Below, one piece after another: positions 1 through 8,214 of a stretch of 20,901 bases of DNA (position 1 is the stretch's first letter; each line of letters starts with the position of its first letter). Origin of the DNA: a bacterium (lineage in GTDB: Bacteria > Patescibacteria > JAEDAM01 > Absconditabacterales > Absconditicoccaceae). The stretch covers positions 1-20,901 of the forward strand of contig JAFTEM010000003.1 of the NCBI GenBank assembly GCA_017453665.1, read 5' to 3'. The position numbers and the translations under genes were made by a program. Below the pieces are notes generated by a model. That model was given only the letters and a program-made list of their open reading frames with translations, was not told where the DNA came from and did no database searches.

Positions 1-278
1 GGAAATATATCCACATGTTACCAGATGATGTAGTTCAAGCAATAAAAGATCTAAATGCTGATAATGTATTTACGGTTCATAATTCAAAATATTCTATGGT
101 TAATCATGCTCGAGATGAGCCAATGATTGCTTTAGATGAAAGACTTCAAAAAGAATGAATTGATTCATGGATTACTCCTATTATTGGACAGATAGTTAAT
201 TTAGATGCTATCGATAAACAAAACTTTACTAAACGGTGGAATAAAGATATTGAAGAAATTGTTTCTCAAATTGAATAA
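1..278 (+). CDS. MBL-fold (UlaG/RomA-like) metallohydrolase, C-terminal part
   Basis: Only the last 91 residues are visible; the gene begins upstream of the window. The frame contains one in-frame UGA read as Gly and ends in TAA. The pattern HMLPDD, then a VFTVHNSKYSMVNHARDEP block, then a short tail with TPIIGQIV, resembles the C-terminus of the RomA/UlaG-like branch of the metallo-beta-lactamase fold. In that branch the final metal-ligand histidine lies in a strand followed by a conserved H-x2-DEP segment. Members include N-acyl-phosphatidylethanolamine phospholipase D-like hydrolases, so a cytoplasmic zinc hydrolase is likely but the substrate is unknown. The main HxHxDH motif is outside the window and cannot be checked. 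The next feature downstream is a non-coding RNA on the opposite strand. Confidence 0.6.
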
Positions 279-318
279 TTGGTATTAGTGTTTCTTGGTA
301 TATAAGAAAATTAAACTC

Positions 319-352
319 AAAAAAAGGAGCGAGTTCGAAAACGAATCGCTCC
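319..352 (-). terminator. Rho-independent terminator of the 23S-like RNA
   Basis: The inverted repeat GGAGCGA-g-TTCG / CGAA-TCGCTCC (326-352, AAAA loop, one bulge) is followed on the minus strand by a run of seven U (319-325). It is a strong intrinsic terminator that reads only on the minus strand, and it marks the 3' end of the structured RNA transcribed toward it. Confidence 0.8.
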
Positions 353-709
353 AAAACCTAAGATTGAACGGGGTGGTAAAAGGCCTGTCGTTGGTGGTGG
401 AATTTTGGGATTGCCTTTTGTTTTTCGCTCGCCACTACTAAGCAACCATCCTACAACATAATGGGCTTCATGCAGCCTAAGAATCTATGGATCAACGCAT
501 ATTTGCTACTCCCCATAGCTTATCGCAGCTTATCACGCTTATTGTCCTTCCTTATCGGCAGGAAGCATTCAATCAAAGGGACGGGATGTCTCATTTTGTC
601 TTGGGAAATACTATTGAGAAGTATCCCGCAAATTTGAGGTGGTCTCCCTAAAAAACAATCCGGGCCGATTTACTCATGAGAGCTTGTTCTACAGATGGTC
701 CAGAACGTT
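319..709 (-). ncRNA. Free-standing RNA homologous to 23S rRNA domain I
   Basis: Read on the minus strand, about 481-560 matches the 5' domain of 23S rRNA: GCCGATAAGGAAGGAC, then GTGATAAGCTGCGATAAGC, GGGGAG, GCAAATA, TTGATCC and AGATT. After a shortened stretch, 421-440 reads AGTAGTGGCGAGCGAA, the 23S motif about 100 nt further on. The usual block between them, containing GAACTGAAACATCTAAGTACCC, is absent, and about 7 nt (AATAAGC) are inserted after GAAGGAC. The helix around TTGATCC keeps perfect pairing (CTATGG/CCATAG, 485-490 with 513-518). Other hairpins are visible: GGCT/AGCC at 464-477, GGGATACT/AGTAT...CCC near 600-640, and GTTCT/AGAAC near the 5' end. A promoter and terminator bound the unit, and it is visibly richer in GC than its surroundings. 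It could be a working rRNA fragment, a regulatory rRNA mimic, or a decayed rRNA copy. Homology is strong; function is inference. Confidence 0.72.
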
Positions 710-715
710 GACATT

Positions 716-744
716 AATATATACATCGAATAGTTTAAAATCAA
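716..744 (-). promoter_or_regulatory. Promoter of the 23S-like RNA
   Basis: On the minus strand TTGATT (739-744), a 17-base spacer and TATATT (716-721) form a near-consensus sigma-70-type promoter. Transcription would start near 709 and run to the terminator at 319-352. It diverges from the plus-strand promoter just downstream. Confidence 0.6.
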
Positions 745-766
745 GTGAAAATCTGAAGAAAATCTA

Positions 767-795
767 TTGACTCTTCTTGGAGGTATCGATATAGT
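767..795 (+). promoter_or_regulatory. Promoter of the 140-aa protein gene
   Basis: TTGACT (767-772), a 17-base spacer and TATAGT (790-795) form a strong promoter. The inferred start near 802 gives a leader of about 30 nt with no Shine-Dalgarno sequence before the ATG at 833. Confidence 0.6.
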
Positions 796-832
796 AATAG
801 AAAGCTAAGTATTTATCATTTTCATATTTTTC

Positions 833-1255
833 ATGAAATTTAGACCACTCTATCCAAGAGACGATAAAGCGAATTTGATTGTTGATAAACTAGATAATCA
901 ATCTGTTAAACTTACATTTGAAGTTATACCAGAATATGTAGGAAGCCTTATTATAACCTTATCTACGACAATTTGATGAGCACATTCTTGAGGGGAAAGA
1001 ATTCATCCTCAAGTTAAAAAACATCTTAATAAAATTGTAAAAATTGCAGATGATGGAGTACTTAGCAGAGAAGATGATAAAACATTAAAAATTGTACAAA
1101 GTTCTTGAAGTGATGATATAACAATAGCTAATCGATTCCATGAACCAATGGAGTGAGAAGGACTTCAAAATGTTGAATTTGTACTTAATAACAAAAATTG
1201 TAATCCTGAAATTCTTAAAGAGTTATTTGAAATTTTATCCATTGAGAACGAATAA
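833..1255 (+). CDS. Hypothetical protein, 140 aa
   Basis: This is an uninterrupted frame from ATG to TAA once UGA is read as Gly; it contains five such codons, two of them adjacent. I do not recognise the family. It looks soluble and acidic, with no signal peptide or membrane segment. A central stretch (roughly residues 45-60) carries GGAHSGGERIHPQ, which is unusually rich in Gly and His. Charged helical segments follow, and the end is acidic. It sits between a non-coding RNA on the other strand and the clpB-like gene, with its own promoter upstream. The ATG was chosen because it lies about 30 nt after the inferred transcription start and no better upstream start exists. The frame is convincing; function is unknown. 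Confidence 0.65.
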
Positions 1256-1297
1256 AGGGACATTCCCTAGAGCAGGATAATTTAACTATCGAATCTC

Positions 1298-1325
1298 TTG
1301 AAAAATAATTTATTTTGAATAATAT
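1298..1325 (+). promoter_or_regulatory. Promoter of the clpB-like gene
   Basis: TTGAAA (1298-1303), a 16-base spacer and TAATAT (1320-1325) match the promoter geometry seen throughout the window. The -10 hexamer overlaps the left arm of the CIRCE-like operator, so repressor binding there would block the polymerase. Confidence 0.5.
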
Positions 1326-1350
1326 AGCACTTGTAATAAATTGGTGCTAT
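1324..1350 (+). promoter_or_regulatory. CIRCE-like HrcA operator
   Basis: ATAGCACTT, nine bases, TGGTGCTAT reproduces the CIRCE layout TTAGCACTC-N9-GAGTGCTAA: exact N9 spacer, 7 of 9 matches in the left arm and 6 of 9 in the right, and the GCAC/GTGC core intact. It overlaps the -10/+1 region and lies 25 bases before the start codon of a heat-shock chaperone gene, which is where HrcA operators occur. The same inverted repeat is followed by a T-rich run (TTTATTTTTT to 1360), so it could instead be a terminator for the upstream gene, or do both. Confidence 0.55.
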
Positions 1351-1374
1351 TTTATTTTTTAATAAAATATAAGA

Positions 1375-2655
1375 ATGGCAAAATTAACAAAAGCAGAACG
1401 TATTGCTCAAATAGAGAAAGAATTAGCGTCTCTCAGAGAAAGCTATCAATCAAAAAAAGCTGAGCGAGAGAGTCAAAAAGCTCAATGAGAAAAGATAAAA
1501 ACCCTTAAGGAAGAGATAAAAAATCTTGAGCATCAAGCTCAAATAGCTGAAAAACAAACTGATTATAATAAAGTAGCTGAAATACGTTACGATATTTTAC
1601 CTAAAAAGCAAAAAGAACTTGAAGAATTAGAAGAACTTGAAGCGAAATCTTCTGTTCATAAAGATACTGTTGAAGCAGAAGATATTGCTAGCATTATTGC
1701 AAAACGAACATGAATTCCTGTGTCAAAACTTGTTGCTAGTGAAGTAGAAAAATTAGCAGATCTTGAAAACTTTTTGAAAAAAAGGGTTGTTTGACAAGAC
1801 CAAGCGCTCCATTTGGTTTCTAATGCTATCCGTAGAGCAAGAGCTGGGTTAAAAGATCCAAATAGACCTATAGGTTCTTTCCTATTTCTTTGACCAACAT
1901 GAGTAGGAAAAACTGAGCTTACAAAAGCGTTAGCCTCTGCACTTTTTGATGATGAAAAGGCTTTAATAAGAATAGATATGTCTGAATATATGGAAAAACA
2001 TAGTGTTGCAAAACTTATTTGAGCTCCTGCATGATATGTGTGATATGAGGAAGGGTGACACTTAACAGAAGCCGTAAGAAGAAAGCCTTATGCAGTGATT
2101 CTTTTCGATGAAGTAGAAAAAGCACATCCTGATGTATTCAATATTCTTCTTCAAGTACTTGATGATGGAAGATTAACCGATAGTAAATGAAAGACGGTCG
2201 ATTTTAAAAATACTTTGATTATTCTTACCTCAAATATTGGTTCTGATATGTTATTAGAAAAAACGAAAGAGAAAAAAGAAACAACTGTTGATGATATGAT
2301 GCCATTACTTCTTAATCATTTCCGTCCTGAATTCCTAAATAGGATTGATGATATTATTCTTTTCAATCCTCTTACAGAAAAAGAAATTAAATGAATTGTT
2401 GATATTCAACTTAATAATTACCTCAAAGAGCTTTTAAGTTCAAGAGACTTACAAATAGAAATTACAGAAACAGCTAAAAATTTCTTAGCAGAGAAATGAT
2501 GGAATCCACAATTTTGAGCAAGACCATTAAAAAGGGCTTTACAAACTTATCTTTTAGATGAACTTGCTTTAGAAATTATTGAATGAAAAATAAGAAATTG
2601 AAGTACTATTTTAGTCGATAAGAAAGGAGATAAACTTAGTTTTAAAGAAAAATAA
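1375..2655 (+). CDS. clpB: ClpB-type AAA+ disaggregase, C-terminal half only
   Basis: The 426-aa product matches ClpB/Hsp104 from the end of the middle domain onward. Residues 1-95 are a charged coiled coil corresponding to the last part of the M domain. TGIPVSKL and the VVGQDQA box follow, then a complete second nucleotide-binding domain: Walker A GPTGVGKTEL (both UGA codons fall on invariant Gly), the [27 protein letters not shown] pore region, Walker [13 protein letters not shown], sensor TSNIG and the C-terminal GARPLKR box. Full ClpB is about 860 aa; the N domain and first ATPase domain are missing. The upstream gene does not encode them. The start ATG is well placed behind a CIRCE-like operator, so this looks like a genuine short gene rather than a broken one. 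It probably forms a one-ring protein-remodelling ATPase in the cytoplasm; whether it disaggregates is unknown. It converges with the metalloprotease gene after 16 bases. Confidence 0.88.
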
Positions 2656-2671
2656 TTGTTAAAAAACAAGC

Positions 2672-3562
2672 TTAAAGTACTGTTGTATCCCAAGGTCTCC
2701 GCTCTTTATACAACATAGCAGAATTATAATCCCAAAGAATTTCATTATCAAAGAGATTAGCAAAGAAATTATATTTATTTTTTAATGTAGTACTTTCAGA
2801 AGCCATTGTTTTGAAAAGTTTTCTATTATTCAGATAGAGATTATGACATTCTGCAAAGTCTTCAAAAGGATTACTCATTCCATATTCACTACAAAAGTCT
2901 CTTTTTAACGCAGAAGAGTTTCTAATATCTTCACTTTTCCGTGAATATTTATAGTACTCAAGAGATGGATCATCCTTGGCGAATTTTACTTTTCCAAATT
3001 CGGTATAGTTTTGATCCATAGCTGAACTATTTCAATTTAATACTCATAAATCAACAATATGTCCAAACTCATGCGTTAATACTTGCCAAAATTGAGAAAT
3101 ATCAGAAAAAGAATCAAGATTAATAGTTATTCTTGTCCAGGTTGCTCCTCATCTTCTTTTTCCATTATTTGCATTAATAATTAGTGTTTTAAATTCTTTT
3201 GTAATATCACTTCCTTTTACTAATTCTTGATTTAAGAAGTTAAAGATTGCAAAATATTGACTTACATATCCTATTTTATCATAATCAGAAATTGTTCAAC
3301 TCCAAGTAATTTTATTACACCAATCTGTATGAAGAGCACAAATACTACTAAGTTTTTCTCAATAACTTTTTGCAACTCCATGCTCTTGTAAATCTACTTC
3401 TTCATTAAATTCTTGTTCATAAAAATCAGTTACAATCATTGTATCAGGCTCTCATCATTCTTTTACTCCAATCACCAATCACAAAAAGAAAATTAAGACA
3501 GCTCCGAGAAGCTTTCGGAGGTCATAAAGAGTAAAGTAATTAGCTAAGAGCTTCTTGTCCAT
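2672..3562 (-). CDS. Membrane-anchored HExxH zinc metalloprotease-like protein
   Basis: The 296-aa product has one N-terminal membrane segment (roughly residues 16-33, LGAVLIFFLGLVIGV) after a short basic stretch, so the rest probably lies outside the cytoplasm. The core contains LTHEFGHIVDL at about 162-172, an HExxH zinc site with His164, Glu165 and His168. NPFEDFAE at 231-238 could supply a third, glutamate ligand, as in gluzincins. I cannot assign a named peptidase family. The substrate may be a cell-surface or host protein, which is inference. The start overlaps the 3' end of the upstream exonuclease gene by 23 bases, so the two are probably translated from one message. Several UGA-Gly codons break this gene into pieces if the standard code is used. 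Confidence 0.75.
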
Positions 3563-5720
3563 ATCGCAGTATATCACTATAAATCAAATCTTGCTGATTT
3601 CATTTATTATTATATATGATTAACTGTGAAATTGCAATTTTTTGGGCAAAAAGTTGAAGTAAAAAATTATATCATCAGATAATGATTTTCGCTCATTGTT
3701 GCTTAGCTTTAAAGATATTTTTTCAAGAGCCTCATGTAATATTTTCAACTAATAATAAGAATTCTTTATCCCATCATTTAGCAATGAGTTCCTCAAAAAG
3801 AGCAACACTTTCATCTTTTTTAACTGATAAGATAAAGATAATTCCATTAGGAAAACTTTCACGGTCAAAACTTTCTACGGCTTTAAGAACTGAAACAGTT
3901 TTACTTAGATGAAAAATCTTCTCTTCTTCTTTAGTATTGTCCACCACTTCTTCAAGTTCTAGAAGTTGAGGAGCTGTTTCATCAGTATTTGTTAAAAATA
4001 AGGTTTTATGTCAATTAAATTCATCTAGAAAATCATTTCGGTTAGTAAATTTAACTTCTTCTGCATAGACAAAATAAAAATCAGACCTTCATCGCATCTT
4101 TTTTTCAACAATCATCATATTTTGAAAGATTGTTTGCATATGTTCTATTTGCTTTCGAATAGTGTTAAATTCTTGTGGGATTAAAACTGTTTCAAGGACA
4201 TTTTTCCATTCATCATCAAATCTTGAAAGTAATTTATTGGTATGATAGAATGATAAATTTCATTTGAGTGGTTCTAGGGTCTGCACTGTTGCATCAGTGT
4301 TTGTAAAAAATACCTTCGTTTCTTGTCCTAGAATCCCCATAAAAACAATAAAGAATTGTTTAAACTCTTCAAACTTTTCTCCATCTTCTTTGATTTTTTC
4401 GTTTTTTGTTAATTCATATTCAAGTTCATATTTATAACTTAACATATCAAGATAATTAAGCGTATAATTGAGATCATATGCACGAGATAGATAGAAGTTA
4501 TAACTTTTATATCGCCATTCAGCATCAAAGAAAATAACACTATAGTCTTTATATTTTTCTTCTTGTTCTAAGAGAGAAAAAAGTCCTCCATGTGTTGAGA
4601 GTATGATTGGATAATTTACGGTTTCTCTTTGATCTTTAAGTGCTGTATAAATTTCAAAATCACCTTTAGTATTAAGTTCTAAGACTCAGAGTCCTTGTTC
4701 TGCGTGAGAAAAATATTTGAGAATAAAATAGAATTCGTTTTCGCTGAAATGGCCTTTAGTTAAAAATGCATGAAGTTTCTCATGGTTAAGGGTTTGATCT
4801 TCTTTAACAAATCAAAGATTTTTTATTCCTAAATCATTTAAGATATTTTTAGCAATATCGAGTTTTGATTTATTTGAAAAAGAAAAAATGATTTGTTTAT
4901 TTGTTGCTAAAGAAGAAAGTAATGATTTGAATTTTAGAGTATTTACTGCATATTTTTTTCAATGTTCTTTGTCCTCTAAAGAGAGTTTATAGTCTCAGGT
5001 AATCATTTGCGTATTAGCAGCAGTAATTTTTTTTAATTGAGGGAAATCTAATAAAGGAGGAAGTGCTTTGGTATTCTTCTTAAAAATAGAGGCGAAATTC
5101 CCTTCTGATTGAGAAATAAGGGTCTCTAAGATAGGATAACTAGTTATTAATGTTTCAACTCTTTGGAGAAGATATTGAAATAATGCTATCGTGATTTTAG
5201 AGTCATAATATGCGTCATGAAAATTTTCTTCATCTCAAAGATGCGGTTGAAGGTTTTTATAAATTACTTTAAATTGTTCTTTTTCTTTTAAGGTATCGAT
5301 TAAAATTTCTAATGCATAACTTGGAGTATAATGGATTAATGATTGAGCAAGACGAAAGGTATCGATACTGGTTTTTCGAGTTAAACTAGGGAAAAACTTT
5401 TTCAAAAATTCTAGATCAAAATTAACGTTATGTCCAACAATTACAGTATTTGCTCAAAAAAATGGTTCAAGTTGTTCTAAAAGCTCTTCACATTCTGGAG
5501 CGTTCTCAAGCTTTTCTACAGAAAGTCAGGTAATAAATCAAACTACACTTTTCAGTTCTTTTACTTCTTTTTTTGGATGAATAAGTGATTGAAATCCTCC
5601 AATAATATTTCATACTTGATCGAATTCCAAAAGTCCTATTTGGATAGGGACATCATTATGGATATCTAGCCCAGTAGTCTCAAAATCTAACGCTATTAAA
5701 CGAATTGTCTCGCTGAGCAT
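3540..5720 (-). CDS. DEDDh exonuclease fused to a degenerate DinG-like helicase region
   Basis: The 726-aa product begins with a DNA polymerase III epsilon-type 3'-5' exonuclease of about 190 aa: ExoI LDFETTG (Asp12, Glu14), ExoII VGHNVNFD (Asp102), and ExoIII HDAYYD (His168, Asp173). All catalytic residues are present. The remaining 530 aa resemble the layout of exonuclease-DinG proteins of Gram-positive bacteria. YPIILSTHGGLFSLL sits where DinG has its TNH segment, and VIFFDAEW where the DEAH box is expected. I find no Walker A lysine motif, so helicase activity is probably lost while the scaffold remains. A role in DNA repair or replication proofreading is likely from the exonuclease domain; the C-terminal assignment is tentative. 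It is the first gene of a two-gene unit, overlapping the metalloprotease gene. Confidence 0.75.
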
Positions 5721-5810
5721 TGTATGGCTTTGGAGGGATAAAAACAAGAATCAATCTATAGATTTTTAGGAGTTTTGCAATATCAAAAATCATTTTATCC
5801 CCTTGGATTT

Positions 5811-5838
5811 TTGCTTTTTTTGAAAAATTAGCTATACT
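5811..5838 (+). promoter_or_regulatory. Promoter of the MFS transporter gene
   Basis: TTGCTT (5811-5816), a 16-base spacer and TATACT (5833-5838) precede the ATG at 5866 by 27 bases. The leader has no Shine-Dalgarno sequence. Confidence 0.5.
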
Positions 5839-5865
5839 AACTACACTTTATCAGACTCTGCTTAT

Positions 5866-7248
5866 ATGAGAAAGTCATCAGAAAAAAAACATTCAATGTC
5901 AATTCCTATAAGTATAAAATGAATTTCTCTTTCATTATTCCTTTTTATGATTGGATGGTGATTAGGATGAGATACCTTTTTTTCTGTATATGTTAAATCT
6001 ATTCTTTGAGCAGGTTTAGGAGTTACATTGATTGGAACCTTTCTTGCACTTGTAAAACTGCTTGTTGTTATTCCTGTTGGAGTAATGAATGATCAATGAA
6101 ATACTTGATATCTTTTGCTCCTTTGAAAGTTAACGTATGCAGTTTCATGATGTCTTTATTTTTTAGCAGGAGTTAATCATTCACTTACTTGGCTCATTTT
6201 AGCAGTAACAGCAAATGGAATTGCGAGCTCAATGATGTTTACTTCCTATCGTAACATCTATTGAAAAAAATGACAAGCTAAGAATCGTACCCAAGTATTT
6301 GGAGTCTATTTTTCAAGTATCAATACAGCCTATGTTATCGGTGCCTTGTTAAGTGCTGTCTTAGTCTACTATATTGACCTGCCTTATATGTATCTTTTTA
6401 TTGTTATCTTTTCTATGCTTTCTGTTATCCAAGATAGTAAGCTCCAAGATTTAATAAAAAGACATACCACAAAATCTCGGAAAAAACTCGAAAAACAAGA
6501 AAATTCGTTAGATGCTGAAATTGATGAAGACCTTCACAATGTAAAGAAAGTGATGGGAAAAAGAGGGGTAATTCACGAATTTCTTAAAGAAATTTTTTCG
6601 GTTAAACCACGAAAATCGATGTTTGTTGTCTTAAAATCGTATTGATGGCCTATGTATGTGGCATTATGATCTGTTGCTTTGATGAGTTTTATGAACTATG
6701 TAGGATTTCTTTTTATCCCTATTGTTGCAATAGAAAACAATCTCACCCTTTCGCAAATCGCTATCCTATTTGCGGTAATGAGAGTGCCTTATCTTATTAA
6801 CGTATTAATTGGAGATATTTGAGACAAATATAGTAAAAAAATACTTATTACCATCTTTATTTTAATTAGTGCTGTTATCTATATCCTCCTTGGTTGCTAT
6901 AATGGATTCTTAGCTATTGTATTACTAAGTTTCTGAAATTCTCTTATGGTAGCCTTACTTTCTCCTGTTACCTCAGCACTCGTTACAGGATACACAAAAC
7001 CAAAAGATAATGGTATGATGTCCTGACTCCAAGAATTTGTGAGTAGAATAGGAGAAATTATTGGTTCATTATGATTTTGAGGACTAGCCACTATTATTTG
7101 AATGGATAGTGCATTTATTATCCTTTGAATTGCCTTAATCGTTCTTTCATGATATCTTCTTTCTAAAAAACTTATCAACCGAAAAACAAAAGATCATGAA
7201 GCCATCAAAGGAAAGCTCGCACAAATTCCATTTTTTAATAAAAAATAA
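5866..7248 (+). CDS. Major facilitator superfamily transporter
   Basis: The 460-aa product is almost entirely hydrophobic, with about 11-12 membrane segments in two halves. The halves are separated by a charged, probably cytoplasmic loop at roughly residues 190-252 that is rich in Lys, Arg and Glu. Length and two-half layout fit the major facilitator superfamily. The first half has GVMNDQG and the second half GDIGDKYSKK in equivalent loops after membrane segments, which are versions of the MFS G-x3-D-x2-G-[RK] loop motif. The N-terminal SIKGISLSLFLFMIGWGLGGDTFFSVYVK segment fits a first helix. I cannot name the substrate; drug or sugar-type exporters share these features. It stands alone with its own promoter and is followed immediately by a terminator. 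More than 20 in-frame UGA codons are read as Gly. Confidence 0.8.
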
Positions 7249-7267
7249 GAGAAATATCTCTTATTTT
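7244..7267 (+). terminator. Terminator between the transporter and membrane-protein genes
   Basis: AATAAGAGA, a four-base loop and TCTCTTATT, followed by TT, form a hairpin that overlaps the transporter stop codon. A-rich sequence on the other side (AAAA before the stem) lets it also serve the converging minus-strand gene. Confidence 0.65.
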
Positions 7268-7287
7268 TCATATGAATAAAAAATTTT

Positions 7288-7905
7288 CTATCCTTCTAAA
7301 TCTTCTTCATCAAAGAGATGTTGAAGAACTCTTTTATTTTCAGGTTTTTTAGGAGCTTCTTCATCAACAATATTTAATACCTTTGTTCTTTGTGAATTTT
7401 TATCTGCACCTTTCCAAACTTCAATAAAGCTGATAACAATTCCTATAACCAAAAGAATAAGAATAAGCCAACCTCACCAAGCTAATGATGCACTTGTAGT
7501 AATAGAAGAAACCATACGTAAAGCATCAATAATTCCCATAAAAGTACTTGCTATAACCCAAAGGAAAATGAAGTTTAACATAGGTTCACTTTCTCTAAAC
7601 CCTAATGAATTTACAACAAATCCTTTAAATCTATTACTCATATTCCATCAAAGTAAGAATAACATACTTGCGAAAACAACAACCATTGACTCAACATAAG
7701 TGCTACCGATAAACCAAAAGAATTCTGATGAAGTACTATTTAATTCCATAGAGCTCACCTTTGCTATTGGACATAACACAAGTACGACAGCGAACACTAA
7801 AAGGAATATTGTAAACGCTTTTTGATTCTTTGTATAATTAGTGAATTTGTGAAAACTCTTTTTAAATTGCTTTTGGAAAGCTTGCATTTTTCTATTGTTT
7901 GGCAT
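7288..7905 (-). CDS. Small four-helix membrane protein, 205 aa
   Basis: This is an unrecognised membrane protein. A basic N-terminus of about 30 residues is followed by four hydrophobic segments: AFTIFLLVFAVVLVLCP, STYVESMVVVFASMLFLL, MLNFIFLWVIASTFMGII and GWLILILLVIGIVISFI. An acidic C-terminal tail of about 45 residues follows, with EEAPKKPENKR and ending DEEDLEG. The ATG at 7905 was preferred over a TTG two codons upstream because it reads MPNNRKMQ and fits the 30-nt leader from the promoter at 7943-7970. It converges with the transporter gene across a shared terminator. UGA-Gly falls inside the second and fourth membrane segments. Function is unknown. Confidence 0.7.
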
Positions 7906-7942
7906 ATTCAAACAAACATAAAAGATAAAGATATTTTTATTT

Positions 7943-7970
7943 GATATAGTGATTTTTTCTAAAGGTTCAA
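7943..7970 (-). promoter_or_regulatory. Promoter of the small membrane protein gene
   Basis: On the minus strand TTGAAC (7965-7970), a 16-base spacer and TATATC (7943-7948) precede the start codon with a leader of about 30 nt. The spacer ends in AAAAAATCAC, identical to the spacer end of the FemAB-gene promoter. Confidence 0.55.
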
Positions 7971-8010
7971 GTAGTTTTTCTACAAAAACAAAAATCTTTT
8001 ATATTTTTTC

Positions 8011-8085
8011 TGGAGCCACGACCGAGGATTGAACTCGGCTTTCATCCTTACCATGGATGCGTTCTACCGAATGAACTATCGCGGC
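8011..8085 (-). tRNA. tRNA-Thr (anticodon GGT)
   Basis: The cloverleaf is complete: acceptor GCCGCGA/TCGTGGC with one G-U pair, D arm GTTC/GAAC, anticodon stem CATCC/GGATG with loop ATGGTAA (anticodon GGT, reads ACC and ACU), and T arm CCGAG-TTCAATC-CTCGG. The CCA end is encoded in the DNA. Confidence 0.93.
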
Positions 8086-8097
8086 AGAAAATCCGTT

Positions 8098-8170
8098 AGC
8101 CACAAGGCGGAATTGAACCCCCAACCCCCGCTTTACGATAGCGGTGCTCTACCGATTGAGCTATTGTGGC
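8098..8170 (-). tRNA. tRNA-Thr (anticodon CGT)
   Basis: Acceptor GCCACAA/TTGTGGC, D arm GCTC/GAGC and anticodon stem CCGCT/AGCGG are perfect, and loop ATCGTAA gives anticodon CGT (reads ACG). The T stem reads GGGGG-TTCAATT-CCGCC, with a G-G mismatch at the third pair. CCA is not encoded, unlike in the neighbouring tRNA-Thr 12 bases away. Confidence 0.9.
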
Positions 8171-8214
8171 ATCTTGTGAAGATAAGGTAGAGATTTATTT
8201 CTAAATTTCAAGCC

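Noticed and set aside
319..709. RNase P RNA or tmRNA as the identity of the 390-nt minus-strand RNA
   Set aside because: The length fits, and TAGGCTGC...AGCC resembles a piece of RNase P RNA. However, the universal GAGGAAAGTCC and ACAGAACCC strands of P4 are not present, and there is no tRNA-like T arm or CCA end as tmRNA requires. The 23S match is far longer.
1322..1360. Plain rho-independent terminator as the only role of the inverted repeat before clpB
   Set aside because: The stem is AT-rich at its ends with a nine-base loop, and the CIRCE spacing and chaperone context explain it better. A terminator role is kept as a secondary possibility.
5866..7248. Apparent pseudogene broken by many UGA codons in the transporter, and similarly in other genes
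   Set aside because: The frames are continuous when UGA is glycine and the affected positions are family-conserved glycines, so no frameshift or decay needs to be assumed.
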